From Arthrobacter sp. 9AX (lineage in GTDB: Bacteria > Actinomycetota > Actinomycetes > Actinomycetales > Micrococcaceae), in assembly GCF_902506095.1 (NCBI RefSeq), contig NZ_LR733293.1, positions 290,415 to 354,414 of the forward strand: a stretch of 64,000 bases of DNA, written 5' to 3'. The position numbers and the translations under genes are program-made. Within the stretch, counting starts at the first letter, position 1. Every line of letters starts with the position of its first letter. The notes under the pieces were generated by a model that made no database searches, was not told the origin of the DNA, and saw only the letters and a list, made by a program, of their open reading frames with translations. Positions 52,918 through 61,841 of the stretch are shown piece by piece.

Positions 52918-53454
52918 TTAGTTTCTGGCCGCCAGCGCGGTGGCAAGGGTGTCGGCGGAGGTGGTGGTGCTGTTGATTCGCCAGTCGACTTCCTTGTTGT
53001 GGTGGAACCAGACGAAGCCGGTGACATCGGCAGTGGTCTCTTGCCTGGCGGTGAGGGATGCCGAGCTGTACGTTACGGTGTACCGCGCCGACGCCGAGAC
53101 CTTCCCGGTTGCCGCTGTCACCGGAACCGGTGCCGAAACCGTTGGTTCAATGACGACAGGGGCGCGGAAGGAGCCATCGGCCCCGACGGTAAAGGGAACA
53201 GCCGCCGACCCGGCAGTCAACATGCCCGAGCTACGCCGGGCAAAACCGGAACCGGTCACCATCACTGAGGCTCCGGCAGGACCTGCAGCAGCACTCAACC
53301 TGATCTCCGCCCTGCCGGTGGCTTCGGCCGGCACGGTGATACCCAGCAACACGGCAAGGGAGGTGACCACGCCGGCGTGGATCCCCGGCGTCTTGGTCAA
53401 GCCGCGGGCTTGAACGGCATGGACCGCTGGCACCCAGTGATTTTGCCAGAACAT
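52918..53454 (-). CDS. Secreted protein with Ig/IPT-like domain, possibly truncated
   Basis: This 178-aa protein has a hydrophobic N-terminal segment (about residues 27-45, ending PAEATG) fitting a signal peptide, then an IPT/TIG-like beta domain (GPAGASVMVTGSGFARRS, then VGADGSFRAPVVIEPTV) common in secreted actinobacterial proteins. The C-terminal segment FVWFHHNKEVDWRINS has no match I recognise. The protein is short for a secreted enzyme and may be a fragment. ATG 53454 has GGAGAA 13 bp upstream. Divergent from the EAL gene. Confidence 0.6.
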   Translation of the reverse strand: MFWQNHWVPAVHAVQARGLTKTPGIHAGVVTSLAVLLGITVPAEATGRAEIRLSAAAGPAGASVMVTGSGFARRSSGMLTAGSAAVPFTVGADGSFRAPVVIEPTVSAPVPVTAATGKVSASARYTVTYSSASLTARQETTADVTGFVWFHHNKEVDWRINSTTTSADTLATALAARN

Positions 53455-53575
53455 TTTGTGAGCGATTCTCCGCCACCGGGCGGAAACGGAGGAGCCGGAT
53501 TTCGGCACGGATTGGCCGAGATGTCGGCAACACCTGTCGTACCATACGGTGGAGTAACCAGGGAGAGGAACCCCT

Positions 53576-54373
53576 ATGGCCTGCGAAGGCTGCGCCACAT
53601 CTTCAAAGCTCGACTTCGATTTCAGCATGGCATTCCAACCGATCTATGACGCCGTGGCCAGTCGCGTGTGGGGCTACGAGGCGTTGGTCAGAGGCTTGTC
53701 GGGCGAAGGTGCCTCCGAGGTCCTGTCAAAGGTCTCACCGGAACAGAAGTATCGCTTCGACCAGGACTGCCGCGTCAAGGCAATCGAGTTGGCATCGCGT
53801 TTGTTTCCTGCCGGGGAGGATTTGAAGCTGTCGATCAACTTCATGCCGAACGCCGTCTACGAACCCGCCGCATGTCTTCGCGCGACGTTACTTGCAGCCA
53901 GGCGGTGCAGGTTTCCGACGTCGTCAATCATCTTCGAGTTCACCGAGAATGAGGAAGTCTCGGATACCGGTCACCTTAACGGCATTATCACGGAGTATCG
54001 CAAGCATGGTTTCACGACCGCCATCGACGACTTCGGTGCAGGTCACGCAGGGCTGGGGCTCCTCGTCGAATTCCAGCCAGACCTCATCAAGATCGATATG
54101 AAGCTCATTCGGGGAATCGATACGAGCCGAGCCCGTCAGGCCGTCGTGGCCGGCATAGTAGGCATCACCAAGGAGCTCGACATCGCCGTGCTCGCGGAAG
54201 GTATCGAGACCGAGGCGGAGTTCCTGGCCCTCAAGGCGGCCGGCATCCGCTTGTTCCAGGGATATTGGTTCGCGAAGCCTGCTTTCGAGGAGCTACCACA
54301 GATTCGGCAGCTCCTCGCCGAAAACCGGACACCCGGCACTGCAACCGGCTCACCTCGCCCAGAAACATCTTAA
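53576..54373 (+). CDS. Stand-alone EAL-domain cyclic-di-GMP phosphodiesterase
   Basis: This 265-aa soluble protein consists of one EAL domain. Catalytic features are intact: YEALVRG (EAL at 35-37), the Asn in INFMPN, Glu in FEFTENE, the DDFGAG loop, Lys in LIKIDMKLI, Glu in AEGIETEAE and QGYWFAKP. It should hydrolyse cyclic di-GMP. GAGAGG precedes the ATG. A Cys pair at the start (CEGC) may bind metal or be redox sensitive, an inference. Confidence 0.92.
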   Translation: MACEGCATSSKLDFDFSMAFQPIYDAVASRVWGYEALVRGLSGEGASEVLSKVSPEQKYRFDQDCRVKAIELASRLFPAGEDLKLSINFMPNAVYEPAACLRATLLAARRCRFPTSSIIFEFTENEEVSDTGHLNGIITEYRKHGFTTAIDDFGAGHAGLGLLVEFQPDLIKIDMKLIRGIDTSRARQAVVAGIVGITKELDIAVLAEGIETEAEFLALKAAGIRLFQGYWFAKPAFEELPQIRQLLAENRTPGTATGSPRPETS

Positions 54374-54681
54374 TTCCCAACCACAGGAAATCTCCGCGCT
54401 ATTCCACTGGCTGCCACCGGGCGCGCTGTTCCCATTTCACCCCTGTCCACCCCACCCAAACCCACCTGAGGAAGATTGCGGCAGAAAACAAGCCTTCGCA
54501 CCACTGCCCCGCCTGCTATACAGAGCCGACAATAAATTTTCTGCAAGGCTGGCCGGCTTGGTGCTCTGATTCCTGATCTCGTTGCGGTTGGTTATGTTCC
54601 AACTGGGATGTCGCATTCGATGCCAGCCTTTTATGGGTGCGGGTATGATCGCGAAAGCACACAACGGTCTGGGGGTTCGTA
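54374..54681. other. Promoter region of the GAF histidine kinase
   Basis: About 310 bp without a gene. It contains a small hairpin GCAAGGCTGGCCGGCTTG near 54543 and a possible -10 TATGAT near 54645. Confidence 0.35.
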
Positions 54682-55908
54682 ATGACAGGAGCAGCGGGAC
54701 GACTGGCTTTCAGCAATGACATCGGCCGCGACTTTGAGCTGATGGAGTACGGGCTTGACCCGTCCTTGGACTCACCAGTGCTACCCAACGCGGCCGTGAT
54801 GAATGCATTGCAGAATCTGGTCAGGGTGGCCAGCCAGTTGTGCGGTGCTCCGTTCGGCGTTGTTAATATCATCAGTGCCGGGCATCAGCACCAGATCGGG
54901 GCCTGGGGAGTAGACCCTGGGGTGTGCTCCCGCGAGGATTCAATGTGCGCCAAAGTCTTCCTGTCCCAGGAAAAAACCGTAGTTTCAGACGCTTCCCGGG
55001 ACCCCCGTTTCGCGGACAGCCCCTTTGTTACCGGTGAGATCGGCAGGGTGCGTTTCTACGCCTCAGTTCCGCTGGAAACGTCCTCCGGGTTCGTGCCGGG
55101 AACCTTGTGTGTCTTCTCCGAGGCTGTCCAGGAACTGAGCCCCGCGCAAGTGGACATGCTGGAGGTCCTCGGCAGGCAGGTCGTTGAGCTGTTGGAGCTC
55201 CAGCACCGGACAGCCCAGCTCGACCGGGCATACGCTGAGCTGGAGGAGAGCAACGCCCGGCTCGCGGGTTTCGCCGGCCGTGTCAGCCATGATCTACGTT
55301 CCCCGTTGACCACAATGCTGGGCTACCTCGAAATGCTGCAGGACGACCCCCGGATCCAGGCTGTTCCCGGTGCGGCCCAGGACCTGGACATGATCGACGC
55401 GTCAGGGCGCCGTATGCTCGCGACGCTCGAAGACGTCCTGAGCTACTCCCGCGTCGGCGGCGGCATCCGTCCCGAGTACGTATCTGTCCGGCATGCTGCC
55501 ACCGAAGTGATGCTGGACCTGGGCATAAACGACCAGAACATGGTGGAAGTACAGGATTTGACGATCTACGCCGACCCGGGTCAGCTGCGCACGCTGTTGC
55601 AAAACCTGCTCTGCAACGCGATGAACTACCGCAGCCCCCACCGGGATCTTCACATCAGCATCAGCGGAGTCTCCAACTACCACGGCTCCACCGTTTTGGT
55701 CGCCGACAACGGCAAGGGCATCCCCGCGGAGGACCGGGCGAAAGTCCTGGAACCACTGGTGCGGCTCCACCGTGAAGGCGACGGTGCCGGCACAGGCCTG
55801 GGCCTGGCCACTTGCTGCAGCATCGCCAAAGCCCACGGCGGCGACCTCCTCCTTTCAGACACCCCGGGTGGCGGAACCACCGTTGCCGTCAGCTTTCCAG
55901 CTGGCTGA
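54682..55908 (+). CDS. GAF-domain sensor histidine kinase
   Basis: This 408-aa cytoplasmic kinase has a GAF domain (about residues 35-170, with FGVVNIISAGHQHQIGAWGV and a SMCAKVF stretch), a coiled linker (LEESNARLAGF), a HisKA domain with phosphorylated His203 in VSHDLRSPLTTMLGYLEML, and an ATPase domain with NLLCNAMNY, VADNGKGIP and GTGLGLATC. No membrane segments and no adjacent response regulator. GAF proteins of this type often sense redox or small ligands. Confidence 0.92.
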   Translation: MTGAAGRLAFSNDIGRDFELMEYGLDPSLDSPVLPNAAVMNALQNLVRVASQLCGAPFGVVNIISAGHQHQIGAWGVDPGVCSREDSMCAKVFLSQEKTVVSDASRDPRFADSPFVTGEIGRVRFYASVPLETSSGFVPGTLCVFSEAVQELSPAQVDMLEVLGRQVVELLELQHRTAQLDRAYAELEESNARLAGFAGRVSHDLRSPLTTMLGYLEMLQDDPRIQAVPGAAQDLDMIDASGRRMLATLEDVLSYSRVGGGIRPEYVSVRHAATEVMLDLGINDQNMVEVQDLTIYADPGQLRTLLQNLLCNAMNYRSPHRDLHISISGVSNYHGSTVLVADNGKGIPAEDRAKVLEPLVRLHREGDGAGTGLGLATCCSIAKAHGGDLLLSDTPGGGTTVAVSFPAG

Positions 55909-56003
55909 ATCGCTTTAGGGCCATTTGGAGGGGCCCAACCACCCCCAAATCTGCGGCGACCAGCCCTCTGCGAATCCGGCGTTCCCCAGAATTGAGGGCA
56001 AAA

Positions 56004-56039
56004 GGAAAACCCATGTCAGTGACACGGGCTTTCCTTTTT
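56004..56039 (+). terminator. Terminator after the histidine kinase gene
   Basis: Arms 56004-56018 and 56020-56034 pair in 13 of 15 positions and are followed by TTTTT (56035-56039). It probably terminates the kinase gene; the minus gene at 56051 ends just beyond, so it may serve both. Confidence 0.8.
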
Positions 56040-56050
56040 GCGGGCTTCAG

Positions 56051-56197
56051 TTAGACGCGCGATCTGCCTTGGATGAAGTGAACGATCAATACGATCACGG
56101 CGACGACCAGAAGGATGTGGATGAGGCCGCCGCCGATGTTGGTAAGCAGGCCGAGTAACCAGAGCACGGCGATTGCGATGGCTATCCAAAGCAACAT
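56051..56197 (-). CDS. lmo0937-family small membrane protein
   Basis: This 48-aa protein consists of two hydrophobic helices, LLWIAIAIAVLWLLGLL and LIHILLVVAVIVLIVHFI, joined by a Gly-rich turn NIGGG and ending QGRSRV, the lmo0937 (DUF5670) pattern. Function unknown; family members are often stress-linked. AAGGAG lies at normal spacing before ATG 56197. Confidence 0.88.
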   Translation of the reverse strand: MLLWIAIAIAVLWLLGLLTNIGGGLIHILLVVAVIVLIVHFIQGRSRV

Positions 56198-56430
56198 GAC
56201 TTATCTCCTTCGTTCCTCTGCGGATGGAATACTGCGCCCCGCCCGCACTTCTTATGGTTCGCTCATCCTACGTCTGTGGCTGCCCGAAGAGATGGATAAA
56301 AACTCAGAGTTCCTCGACGGGTCCGTTGGTGCATGGGATTCTGGTTTCGGGCAATAAAGGAGCAGCGAGGCTCGTCTGTCTTATGCTCCGGGGCATGTCA
56401 TGGGCGCCACTTTGAGAATGAGGTAAAGAC

Positions 56431-57060
56431 ATGAATACCGCTGCTGCAATCACCGTTAAGGCCATTCGTGTGGCCGAACTGGTGCCCGAAGGTCAGCCTC
56501 TGCCGGTCTACGTGCACGTCATTGACCACCCCGACGCGCGGGTGCTCGTCGATACCGGCCTGACTCAGCTTCACCCGGCGGTGGCCGATATGGATCCCCG
56601 CCTTTACCCGCTGAAGGAGCAGGGCTTCGACATTCAAAGTGTCGACATCGTCGTCAACACGCACCTGCACTTTGACCACTGCGGAGGCAATCACCTTTTC
56701 GCCGGCAAGCCCACCTACGTCCAGCGCCAGGAACTTGATGACGCCAGGAACCAGGTCCACTACACCATCCCTGAATGGGTGGATCCACCCGGGGTGCGCT
56801 ACGTTCCGGTTGACGGCGAACTCGACCTGCTTCCCGGGCTGAGACTCCTTCCGGCACCAGGGCACACCCGAGGCTCACAGATCGTTGTCATCGCCGGCGA
56901 CAAGGGCCCCACCATCATCGCCGGAGATACGGCCGTCTTTTTCAATGAACTGGATAACCCGCACACAGAGGGCCAGCAACTGGTGCGCGCCCTGAACCCC
57001 GAAAAGGTTTGGCTCACGCACGCGCCGGCGCCATGGACGCCGACGAAGCGCCCGCTTTAA
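56431..57060 (+). CDS. Metallo-beta-lactamase-fold hydrolase (lactonase-like)
   Basis: This 209-aa enzyme has the HxHxDH motif HLHFDH at 78-83, PAPGHTRG with the next His, AGDTAV with the bridging Asp, and a final LTHAP His, so both zinc sites are complete. The overall layout resembles AttM/AiiA-type N-acyl-homoserine lactonases, though it is 40 or so residues shorter. Quorum-quenching is possible but unproven. GAGG precedes the ATG. Monocistronic. Confidence 0.85.
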   Translation: MNTAAAITVKAIRVAELVPEGQPLPVYVHVIDHPDARVLVDTGLTQLHPAVADMDPRLYPLKEQGFDIQSVDIVVNTHLHFDHCGGNHLFAGKPTYVQRQELDDARNQVHYTIPEWVDPPGVRYVPVDGELDLLPGLRLLPAPGHTRGSQIVVIAGDKGPTIIAGDTAVFFNELDNPHTEGQQLVRALNPEKVWLTHAPAPWTPTKRPL

Positions 57061-57170
57061 GCACAGGAGTAGACGTAGCTACATCTGTCGCATGGCAGGT
57101 CAGAGGCCTGTGCTGCACGAATTGGTGGAATCGAACAGCTCCCCCCAAGTAAGTACGGGCCTTCGTCCTG

Positions 57171-57902
57171 TCATTGTTTCTTTGCCGCCCGCAGCGCACC
57201 CAGCCCCGAAATCAGCGCCTCGAGTCCCAGCTCGAACGCCACATCCGCCGGGCGCACCAAGGCCCGGCCGGAGGAGGCGCTCCGCACCGCAGCCGTGAAG
57301 TGGGGCGTCGACTCCGCCATGGACCCGGAATCGAAGATGTCCTCCGGCGCCGTCACGTCGTACGCCGAGCCGAAGATGAACGACTCCAACGCCACGATCG
57401 AGGACACAATCCGCTCCTGCGGGAATCCGGCGTCGAGGAAGCCCTTGCTCACTGTCTCGTACATCGCCAGCGTCTGCGGCGCATCGGTAACCGGCAGCAC
57501 GGCAATGACCGGAATCAGGGGCGTGTGCTCGGCGAAGACGTTCCGGTAGCTCCACGCCCAGCTGCGCACGGCGTCCTCCCAGGGCGCCGCGCTAAAGTCA
57601 GACACATCCACCAGCGAGGTGAGGTGGTCCTCCACCAGGAGCAGGACGTCGCGTTTCGAGGCCACATGGTTGTAGAGGGCCGACGGCGCCACGTCCAGTT
57701 CCTTGGCCAGGCCCGCCATCGTCAAGCCATCGTAGCCCTTGCGGTTGATCAGCTCCAGAGCGGCAGTGGTGATTCCGGCCTTATCCAGCAGTGCGGCCGA
57801 CGGCCGCCCCGCCCGCCTCCTCGAGGTTCCGGTTCCGGCGGCATCACCGTTTCCGGCGGCGGCCCCCGCGGAGCGTCCCTGTACGGCTGGTACTGCCGGC
57901 AT
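57171..57902 (-). CDS. TetR-family regulator of the amine oxidase
   Basis: This 243-aa repressor has an Ala/Gly-rich N-terminal tail, an HTH (TTAALELINRKGYDGLTM, LAKELDVAPSALYNHVASKR) and a TetR_C ligand domain. ATG 57902 was chosen because AAAGG lies 7 bp upstream; in-frame ATG 57932 and TTG 57965 are less likely. A perfect 19-bp operator palindrome lies between it and the divergent oxidase gene. Confidence 0.88.
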   Translation of the reverse strand: MPAVPAVQGRSAGAAAGNGDAAGTGTSRRRAGRPSAALLDKAGITTAALELINRKGYDGLTMAGLAKELDVAPSALYNHVASKRDVLLLVEDHLTSLVDVSDFSAAPWEDAVRSWAWSYRNVFAEHTPLIPVIAVLPVTDAPQTLAMYETVSKGFLDAGFPQERIVSSIVALESFIFGSAYDVTAPEDIFDSGSMAESTPHFTAAVRSASSGRALVRPADVAFELGLEALISGLGALRAAKKQ

Positions 57903-57982
57903 CACTGGCCTTTCTCTGGTGGTCTCCAGCATTATTCCACCCGGCACTTCCGGTCCCGGCGTCAAGCAGCTATAGTTCTAAT

Positions 57983-58001
57983 AAATGAATGGCATTCATT
58001 T
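57983..58001. promoter_or_regulatory. TetR operator
   Basis: AAATGAATG (57983-57991), one central G, and CATTCATTT (57993-58001) form a perfect 19-bp palindrome midway between the divergent TetR and amine-oxidase genes. Spacing and symmetry are those of a TetR dimer site. Confidence 0.85.
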
Positions 58002-58040
58002 AGTGCTTCCCGTCACATGGGGGAGCCGAGAGAGGACATC

Positions 58041-59426
58041 ATGCTGAACCTGAACCGCGACGTTGTGGTCGTCGGAGCCGGGCCCTCGGGGCTCACCGCA
58101 GCCCGCGAACTCAAGAAGGCCGGCCTCACGGTCGCCGTGCTCGAAGCCCGCGACCGCGTGGGCGGCCGCACCTGGACCGACACCGTGGACGGCGCCGTGC
58201 TGGAGATCGGCGGCCAGTGGGTCTCGCCGGACCAAACCGTCCTCCTGGACCTCCTCCAGGAACTGAAGCTGCAGACCTACCCGCGCTACCGCGACGGCGA
58301 ATCGATGTACATCGGCAAGGACGGCATTCCGGTCCGCTATACCGGCGACACCTTCCCCGTGGATGCGGACACGGAAGCCGAGATGAACAAACTCATCGCC
58401 CTGCTGGACGGCCTCGCCGCGGAGATCGGCCCCACCGAACCGTGGGCCCACCCGAAGGCACGTGAACTGGACACCATCTCGTTCCACCACTGGCTGCGGC
58501 AGCACTCCACGAACGAGGAAGCCTGCAACAACATCGGCCTCTTCATTGCCGGCGGAATGCTCACCAAGCCTGCCCACGCCTTCTCCGCGCTGCAGGCCGT
58601 CCTGATGGCGGCCTCCGCAGGCTCCTTCACCCACCTCACCGACGAGGACTTCATCCTGGACCGCCGCGTGGTGGGCGGCATGCAGCAGGTTTCCCTGCTG
58701 CTCGCGCAGGAGCTGGGGGCCGACGTCGTCCTTAACTCCCCGGTTCGCACCATCAACTGGGAGCCGGACACTGACGGCGGGCACCGCGTCACTGTCCAAT
58801 CTGAGCGGGCCACCGTCAACGCCCGGTTTGTGATCATGGCCGTCCCGCCCAACCTCTACTCGCGCGTCTCCTTCAACCCGCCGCTGCCGCGCCGCCAGCA
58901 CCAGATGCACCAGCACCAGTCGCTCGGCCTGGTCATCAAGGTCCACGCGGTCTACAGCCGGCCGTTCTGGCGGAACTCCGGCCTCTCCGGGACGTGCTTC
59001 GGCGCAGGTTCCCTGGTCCAGGAGGTCTACGACAACACCAACTTCGGCGATACCCGTGGCACCCTGGTGGGCTTCATTTCCGATGAAAAGGCCGACGCCG
59101 TCTTCGAGCTGAGTGCCGATGACCGCAAGCGCGCCGTCCTGGAGTCCATCGCCGGGTTCCTCGGCGCCGAAGCCCTGGAGCCGGAGGTCTACTACGAGTC
59201 CGACTGGGGCTCGGAGGAATGGACCCGGGGCGCCTACGCCTCCAGCTACGACCTCGGCGGCCTTCATCGCTACGGCAAGGACCAGCACGTCCCAGTGGGC
59301 CCCATCTACTGGTCCTCCTCGGACCTCGCCGCCGAAGGCTACCAGCACGTGGACGGCGCCATCCGGATGGGCCTGCGCACCGCCGCCAGCATCTGCGAAG
59401 CGGCGAAGGTCGCCGTCCCGGCCTAG
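58041..59426 (+). CDS. Flavin monoamine oxidase (putrescine-oxidase-like)
   Basis: This 461-aa FAD enzyme oxidises primary amines to aldehydes with H2O2 production. The dinucleotide motif VVVVGAGPSGLTAARELKKA is at residues 8-27, followed by EARDRVGGRTW; the C-terminal FAD motif is the HVDGAIRMGLRTAASI region. Its length and overall plan match bacterial putrescine oxidases. GAGAGG precedes ATG 58041; the frame is open far upstream across the TetR gene on the other strand. Control by the divergent TetR is likely. Confidence 0.88.
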   Translation: MLNLNRDVVVVGAGPSGLTAARELKKAGLTVAVLEARDRVGGRTWTDTVDGAVLEIGGQWVSPDQTVLLDLLQELKLQTYPRYRDGESMYIGKDGIPVRYTGDTFPVDADTEAEMNKLIALLDGLAAEIGPTEPWAHPKARELDTISFHHWLRQHSTNEEACNNIGLFIAGGMLTKPAHAFSALQAVLMAASAGSFTHLTDEDFILDRRVVGGMQQVSLLLAQELGADVVLNSPVRTINWEPDTDGGHRVTVQSERATVNARFVIMAVPPNLYSRVSFNPPLPRRQHQMHQHQSLGLVIKVHAVYSRPFWRNSGLSGTCFGAGSLVQEVYDNTNFGDTRGTLVGFISDEKADAVFELSADDRKRAVLESIAGFLGAEALEPEVYYESDWGSEEWTRGAYASSYDLGGLHRYGKDQHVPVGPIYWSSSDLAAEGYQHVDGAIRMGLRTAASICEAAKVAVPA

Positions 59427-59451
59427 CCGGGGCAGTGCGCCGGGTAGATTC

Positions 59452-59463
59452 TAAGCATGCTTA
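59452..59463. promoter_or_regulatory. Palindrome TAAGCATGCTTA upstream of the PPOX-fold gene
   Basis: Second exact copy of the 12-bp palindrome found upstream of csbD, here 54 bp before ATG 59518. Confidence 0.5.
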
Positions 59464-59517
59464 CCAATAGGCTGGGCGGTGGGGAGCGTCCCCGCATGCA
59501 GACGAACGAGGTGAGAC

Positions 59518-60000
59518 ATGACTGACACCGGGAGCATCAGCAAGGTTACGGACATCATCAACCATTCCCACATCGGAATGATGTCCACCATCAACGAAGA
59601 AGGCGCGCTCGTCAGCCGGCCGCTGGCCGTCCAGGAGGTGAAGGACGACGGCGACATGTGGTTCTTCACCGGGCTCGGCACCTCACAGGTCGCCCATGTC
59701 CGGGCCGACCCGCGCGTGAACGTCTCCTTTGGCAAGAACACCGAGTGGGTTTCCGTCGCCGGCACCGCCGAGGTAGTGACGGACCGGGAAACGATCCGCG
59801 AAAAGTGGAACCAGGCCGTAGAAGCATGGTTCCCGGACGGGCCGGACACCCCGGAGGTGTGCCTGCTCCGCGTTGACTCCGACTCCGCCGAATACTGGAC
59901 CAGCCCGGGCGGGACCGCCGCGACGGTCCTCCAGTGGGTCAAGTCCAAGGTCACCCACAGCCGGATGAGCGTGGGCGAAAGCGGCACCGTAGAGCTGTAG
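59518..60000 (+). CDS. Pyridoxamine-5'-phosphate-oxidase-fold general stress protein
   Basis: This 160-aa split-barrel flavin-binding protein resembles general stress protein 26. It has the pattern IINHSHIGMMSTINEEGALV, SRPLAVQEV, DDGDMWFFTG and VNVSFGKNTEWVSVAG-TAEV. Likely binds FMN or F420. GAGGTGAGAC is the ribosome site. Convergent with the next gene, 5 bp apart. Confidence 0.88.
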   Translation: MTDTGSISKVTDIINHSHIGMMSTINEEGALVSRPLAVQEVKDDGDMWFFTGLGTSQVAHVRADPRVNVSFGKNTEWVSVAGTAEVVTDRETIREKWNQAVEAWFPDGPDTPEVCLLRVDSDSAEYWTSPGGTAATVLQWVKSKVTHSRMSVGESGTVEL

Positions 60001-60005
60001 GAAAC

Positions 60006-60605
60006 CTACGAACCGGTCAGGGCGCCGAGGACGGCGGGCAGCAGCACGTTGTCCCGGCCCCAGGCCGGGTCCAGGATCTCCACATACCAGGAGTCGGCCA
60101 GCAGCAGGGCCAGTGATTCGTTGGTCTCATCGGCCCAGTCCCGGATCTGCTCCTCCGTCACGGGGTTCTCGCTGGAGCCCAGGACGGTCACAACTTCGCC
60201 GCCGTCCACCGTCACGGGGATGGCGGCGTTGCTGGATTCGCCCGGCGCGTGGGCCACAGTCACCAGCTCGGTCCGGGTGGACAGTGCCAGGAGTTCGGCG
60301 GCGACTTCGGCACTGCAGAACGCGGTGACGTATTCGCGCTGCACGATGTCAGCGGACCGCAGCCCGGGCTGGGACTCCTTCGTGAACAATCCGTTCCGGT
60401 TCAGGGCAGCGAGCTCCACAGCGATAGGTGCGGTCTCGGCGTCGTACGTTGCCGTGAACGTGGCAGGCTGGAACTCGCTCTGCCCTTCCAGCCAGCGCGC
60501 CGTCAGCTCGCCCGCGGCGGCAATCGTGGTGGCCTGGCGCCAGGCGCCCCGGTCCTCCAGCCGCCTGCCGAACTGATCACGGTCTTCCGTTTCTTGAGGC
60601 TCCAT
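60006..60605 (-). CDS. Hypothetical protein (DUF6919-like)
   Basis: This 199-aa soluble protein carries an ELAALNRNGLFTKESQPGLR stretch that recalls DUF6919-type proteins, which is from memory and not certain. No membrane segment or signal peptide. Acidic, Ala-rich. Function unknown. Confidence 0.7.
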   Translation of the reverse strand: MEPQETEDRDQFGRRLEDRGAWRQATTIAAAGELTARWLEGQSEFQPATFTATYDAETAPIAVELAALNRNGLFTKESQPGLRSADIVQREYVTAFCSAEVAAELLALSTRTELVTVAHAPGESSNAAIPVTVDGGEVVTVLGSSENPVTEEQIRDWADETNESLALLLADSWYVEILDPAWGRDNVLLPAVLGALTGS

Positions 60606-60677
60606 CCTCGGATGCTACGGCGCCCCGGCGCCGGACTCCAGCGACGGCGACACAGCAGTTAACGCGCGAAGCAACAG

Positions 60678-61277
60678 TCAGTGCCCGCGGACGGGGATCC
60701 CCACCGCCTTTTCCGCAGCGGCGAGGGCACGGCCAAAGCGGTCGACGGCGGGCGGGTACCCCTGGTGCCGTGCAGCCCGCAGCTGCTCGGCCTCCCGCAT
60801 GGCCTTGATCACCTCAGCGGTCTGGGGCAGCCGGACGTCGGTCATGGCCGGGTAGTCGATGCAGTACGCCGGATCCAGCTCGTACCGCCGCCAGCGTTCG
60901 AGCAGCATGGTGTGCTCAGCCTGCGCCGCAGTATAGAGGGGCGCGTACTCGCGGCGTTGGCGCCGTTTGGACAGCCAGGCCGCCAGCCGCGGGCTGCCGC
61001 GGTAGGCGGCGACACCCGATGCCACGGCAGCTCCCGTGAGGAAAAGCCCGGCCCAGGCAGAGGAAAGAGTGGAGATCAGCAGGGCGGGCAGGGCCACCGC
61101 CGAGCCCATAAAGAGGTCCCAGAACAGCTGGTCCGGGCGTTCCGGGTCCGCGTCCGGCCCGGCCAGCGCCCGCCGCCGGACCTGGAACACGGTGGCGGCA
61201 ACACTCACCACCAGCACTGATCCGCACAGCAGAAGGACCCACGCCCCCTGGAACAGGGATTCTGCGATGGCTGCCAC
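60678..61277 (-). CDS. Predicted membrane protein, unknown function
   Basis: This 199-aa protein has an N-terminal membrane helix (about residues 10-31) and two more hydrophobic segments (about 55-90), followed by a basic cytoplasmic tail with YAPLYTAAQAEHTMLLERWR and a C-terminal helix. No family recognised. Tail-to-tail with nothing; transcribed toward the previous hypothetical gene. Confidence 0.7.
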   Translation of the reverse strand: MAAIAESLFQGAWVLLLCGSVLVVSVAATVFQVRRRALAGPDADPERPDQLFWDLFMGSAVALPALLISTLSSAWAGLFLTGAAVASGVAAYRGSPRLAAWLSKRRQRREYAPLYTAAQAEHTMLLERWRRYELDPAYCIDYPAMTDVRLPQTAEVIKAMREAEQLRAARHQGYPPAVDRFGRALAAAEKAVGIPVRGH

Positions 61278-61408
61278 CTTGCACCTCCACGTCCACAGGC
61301 CCGGAGACCAAGCGCCGGGCTGGTCCTTCCATTGGATCGCCTTCCCGGGCGCCGGTCAATGGGGCCGCCCGCCTGGGAAGCAGCGGTGCAGGAGGGGCGA
61401 ACGTCAGG

Positions 61409-61804
61409 CTAGGCGCGGGCGCGCTTGGCTTCCTTCTTCGCAGCTTCTTCCTTCACTCGCTGGGCCTCGGCCCGGACAGCGGCGTGGGTGGTGCGTTCGG
61501 TGACCAGCCACTGCGGGGGAGCCTGCAGCAGCGCGGTGATGTCCGCCGTCGTGAGGGCGTCCTCGACCCCGCCGCGGGCCAGGCCGCTGATGGAGATGTT
61601 GAGCTTCTGCGCCACCACCGGGCGGGGGTGAGGCCCGTTGCGGCGGAGCTCGGCGAGCCACTCCGGCGGGTTGGCCTGGAGCTCAGCGAACTCCTCGCGC
61701 GTGATGGTTGAATCCTGGAACTCCTGCGGTGTTGCGGGCAGGTAGATGCCAAGTTTCTTGGCAACGGTGGCCGGCTTCATGGACTGGGAGTTTGCAGAGG
61801 TCAT
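61409..61804 (-). CDS. DUF5997-family protein
   Basis: This 131-aa basic protein contains TVAKKLGIYLPATPQEFQDS, WLAELRRNGPHPRPVVAQKL, NISISGLARGGVE, a domain of unknown function conserved next to LysR-type sensor genes in actinobacteria (recalled). The C-terminal third is a Lys/Glu/Ala helix. Divergent from the gene at 61842. Confidence 0.85.
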   Translation of the reverse strand: MTSANSQSMKPATVAKKLGIYLPATPQEFQDSTITREEFAELQANPPEWLAELRRNGPHPRPVVAQKLNISISGLARGGVEDALTTADITALLQAPPQWLVTERTTHAAVRAEAQRVKEEAAKKEAKRARA

Positions 61805-61841
61805 GCTTCAAGGGTATCCGGGCGGACGGTACTGTGAAGAC

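Noticed and set aside
57996..59348. 450-aa minus frame opposite the amine oxidase gene
   Set aside because: Antisense shadow of a well-supported FAD enzyme; no ribosome site and no family motif.
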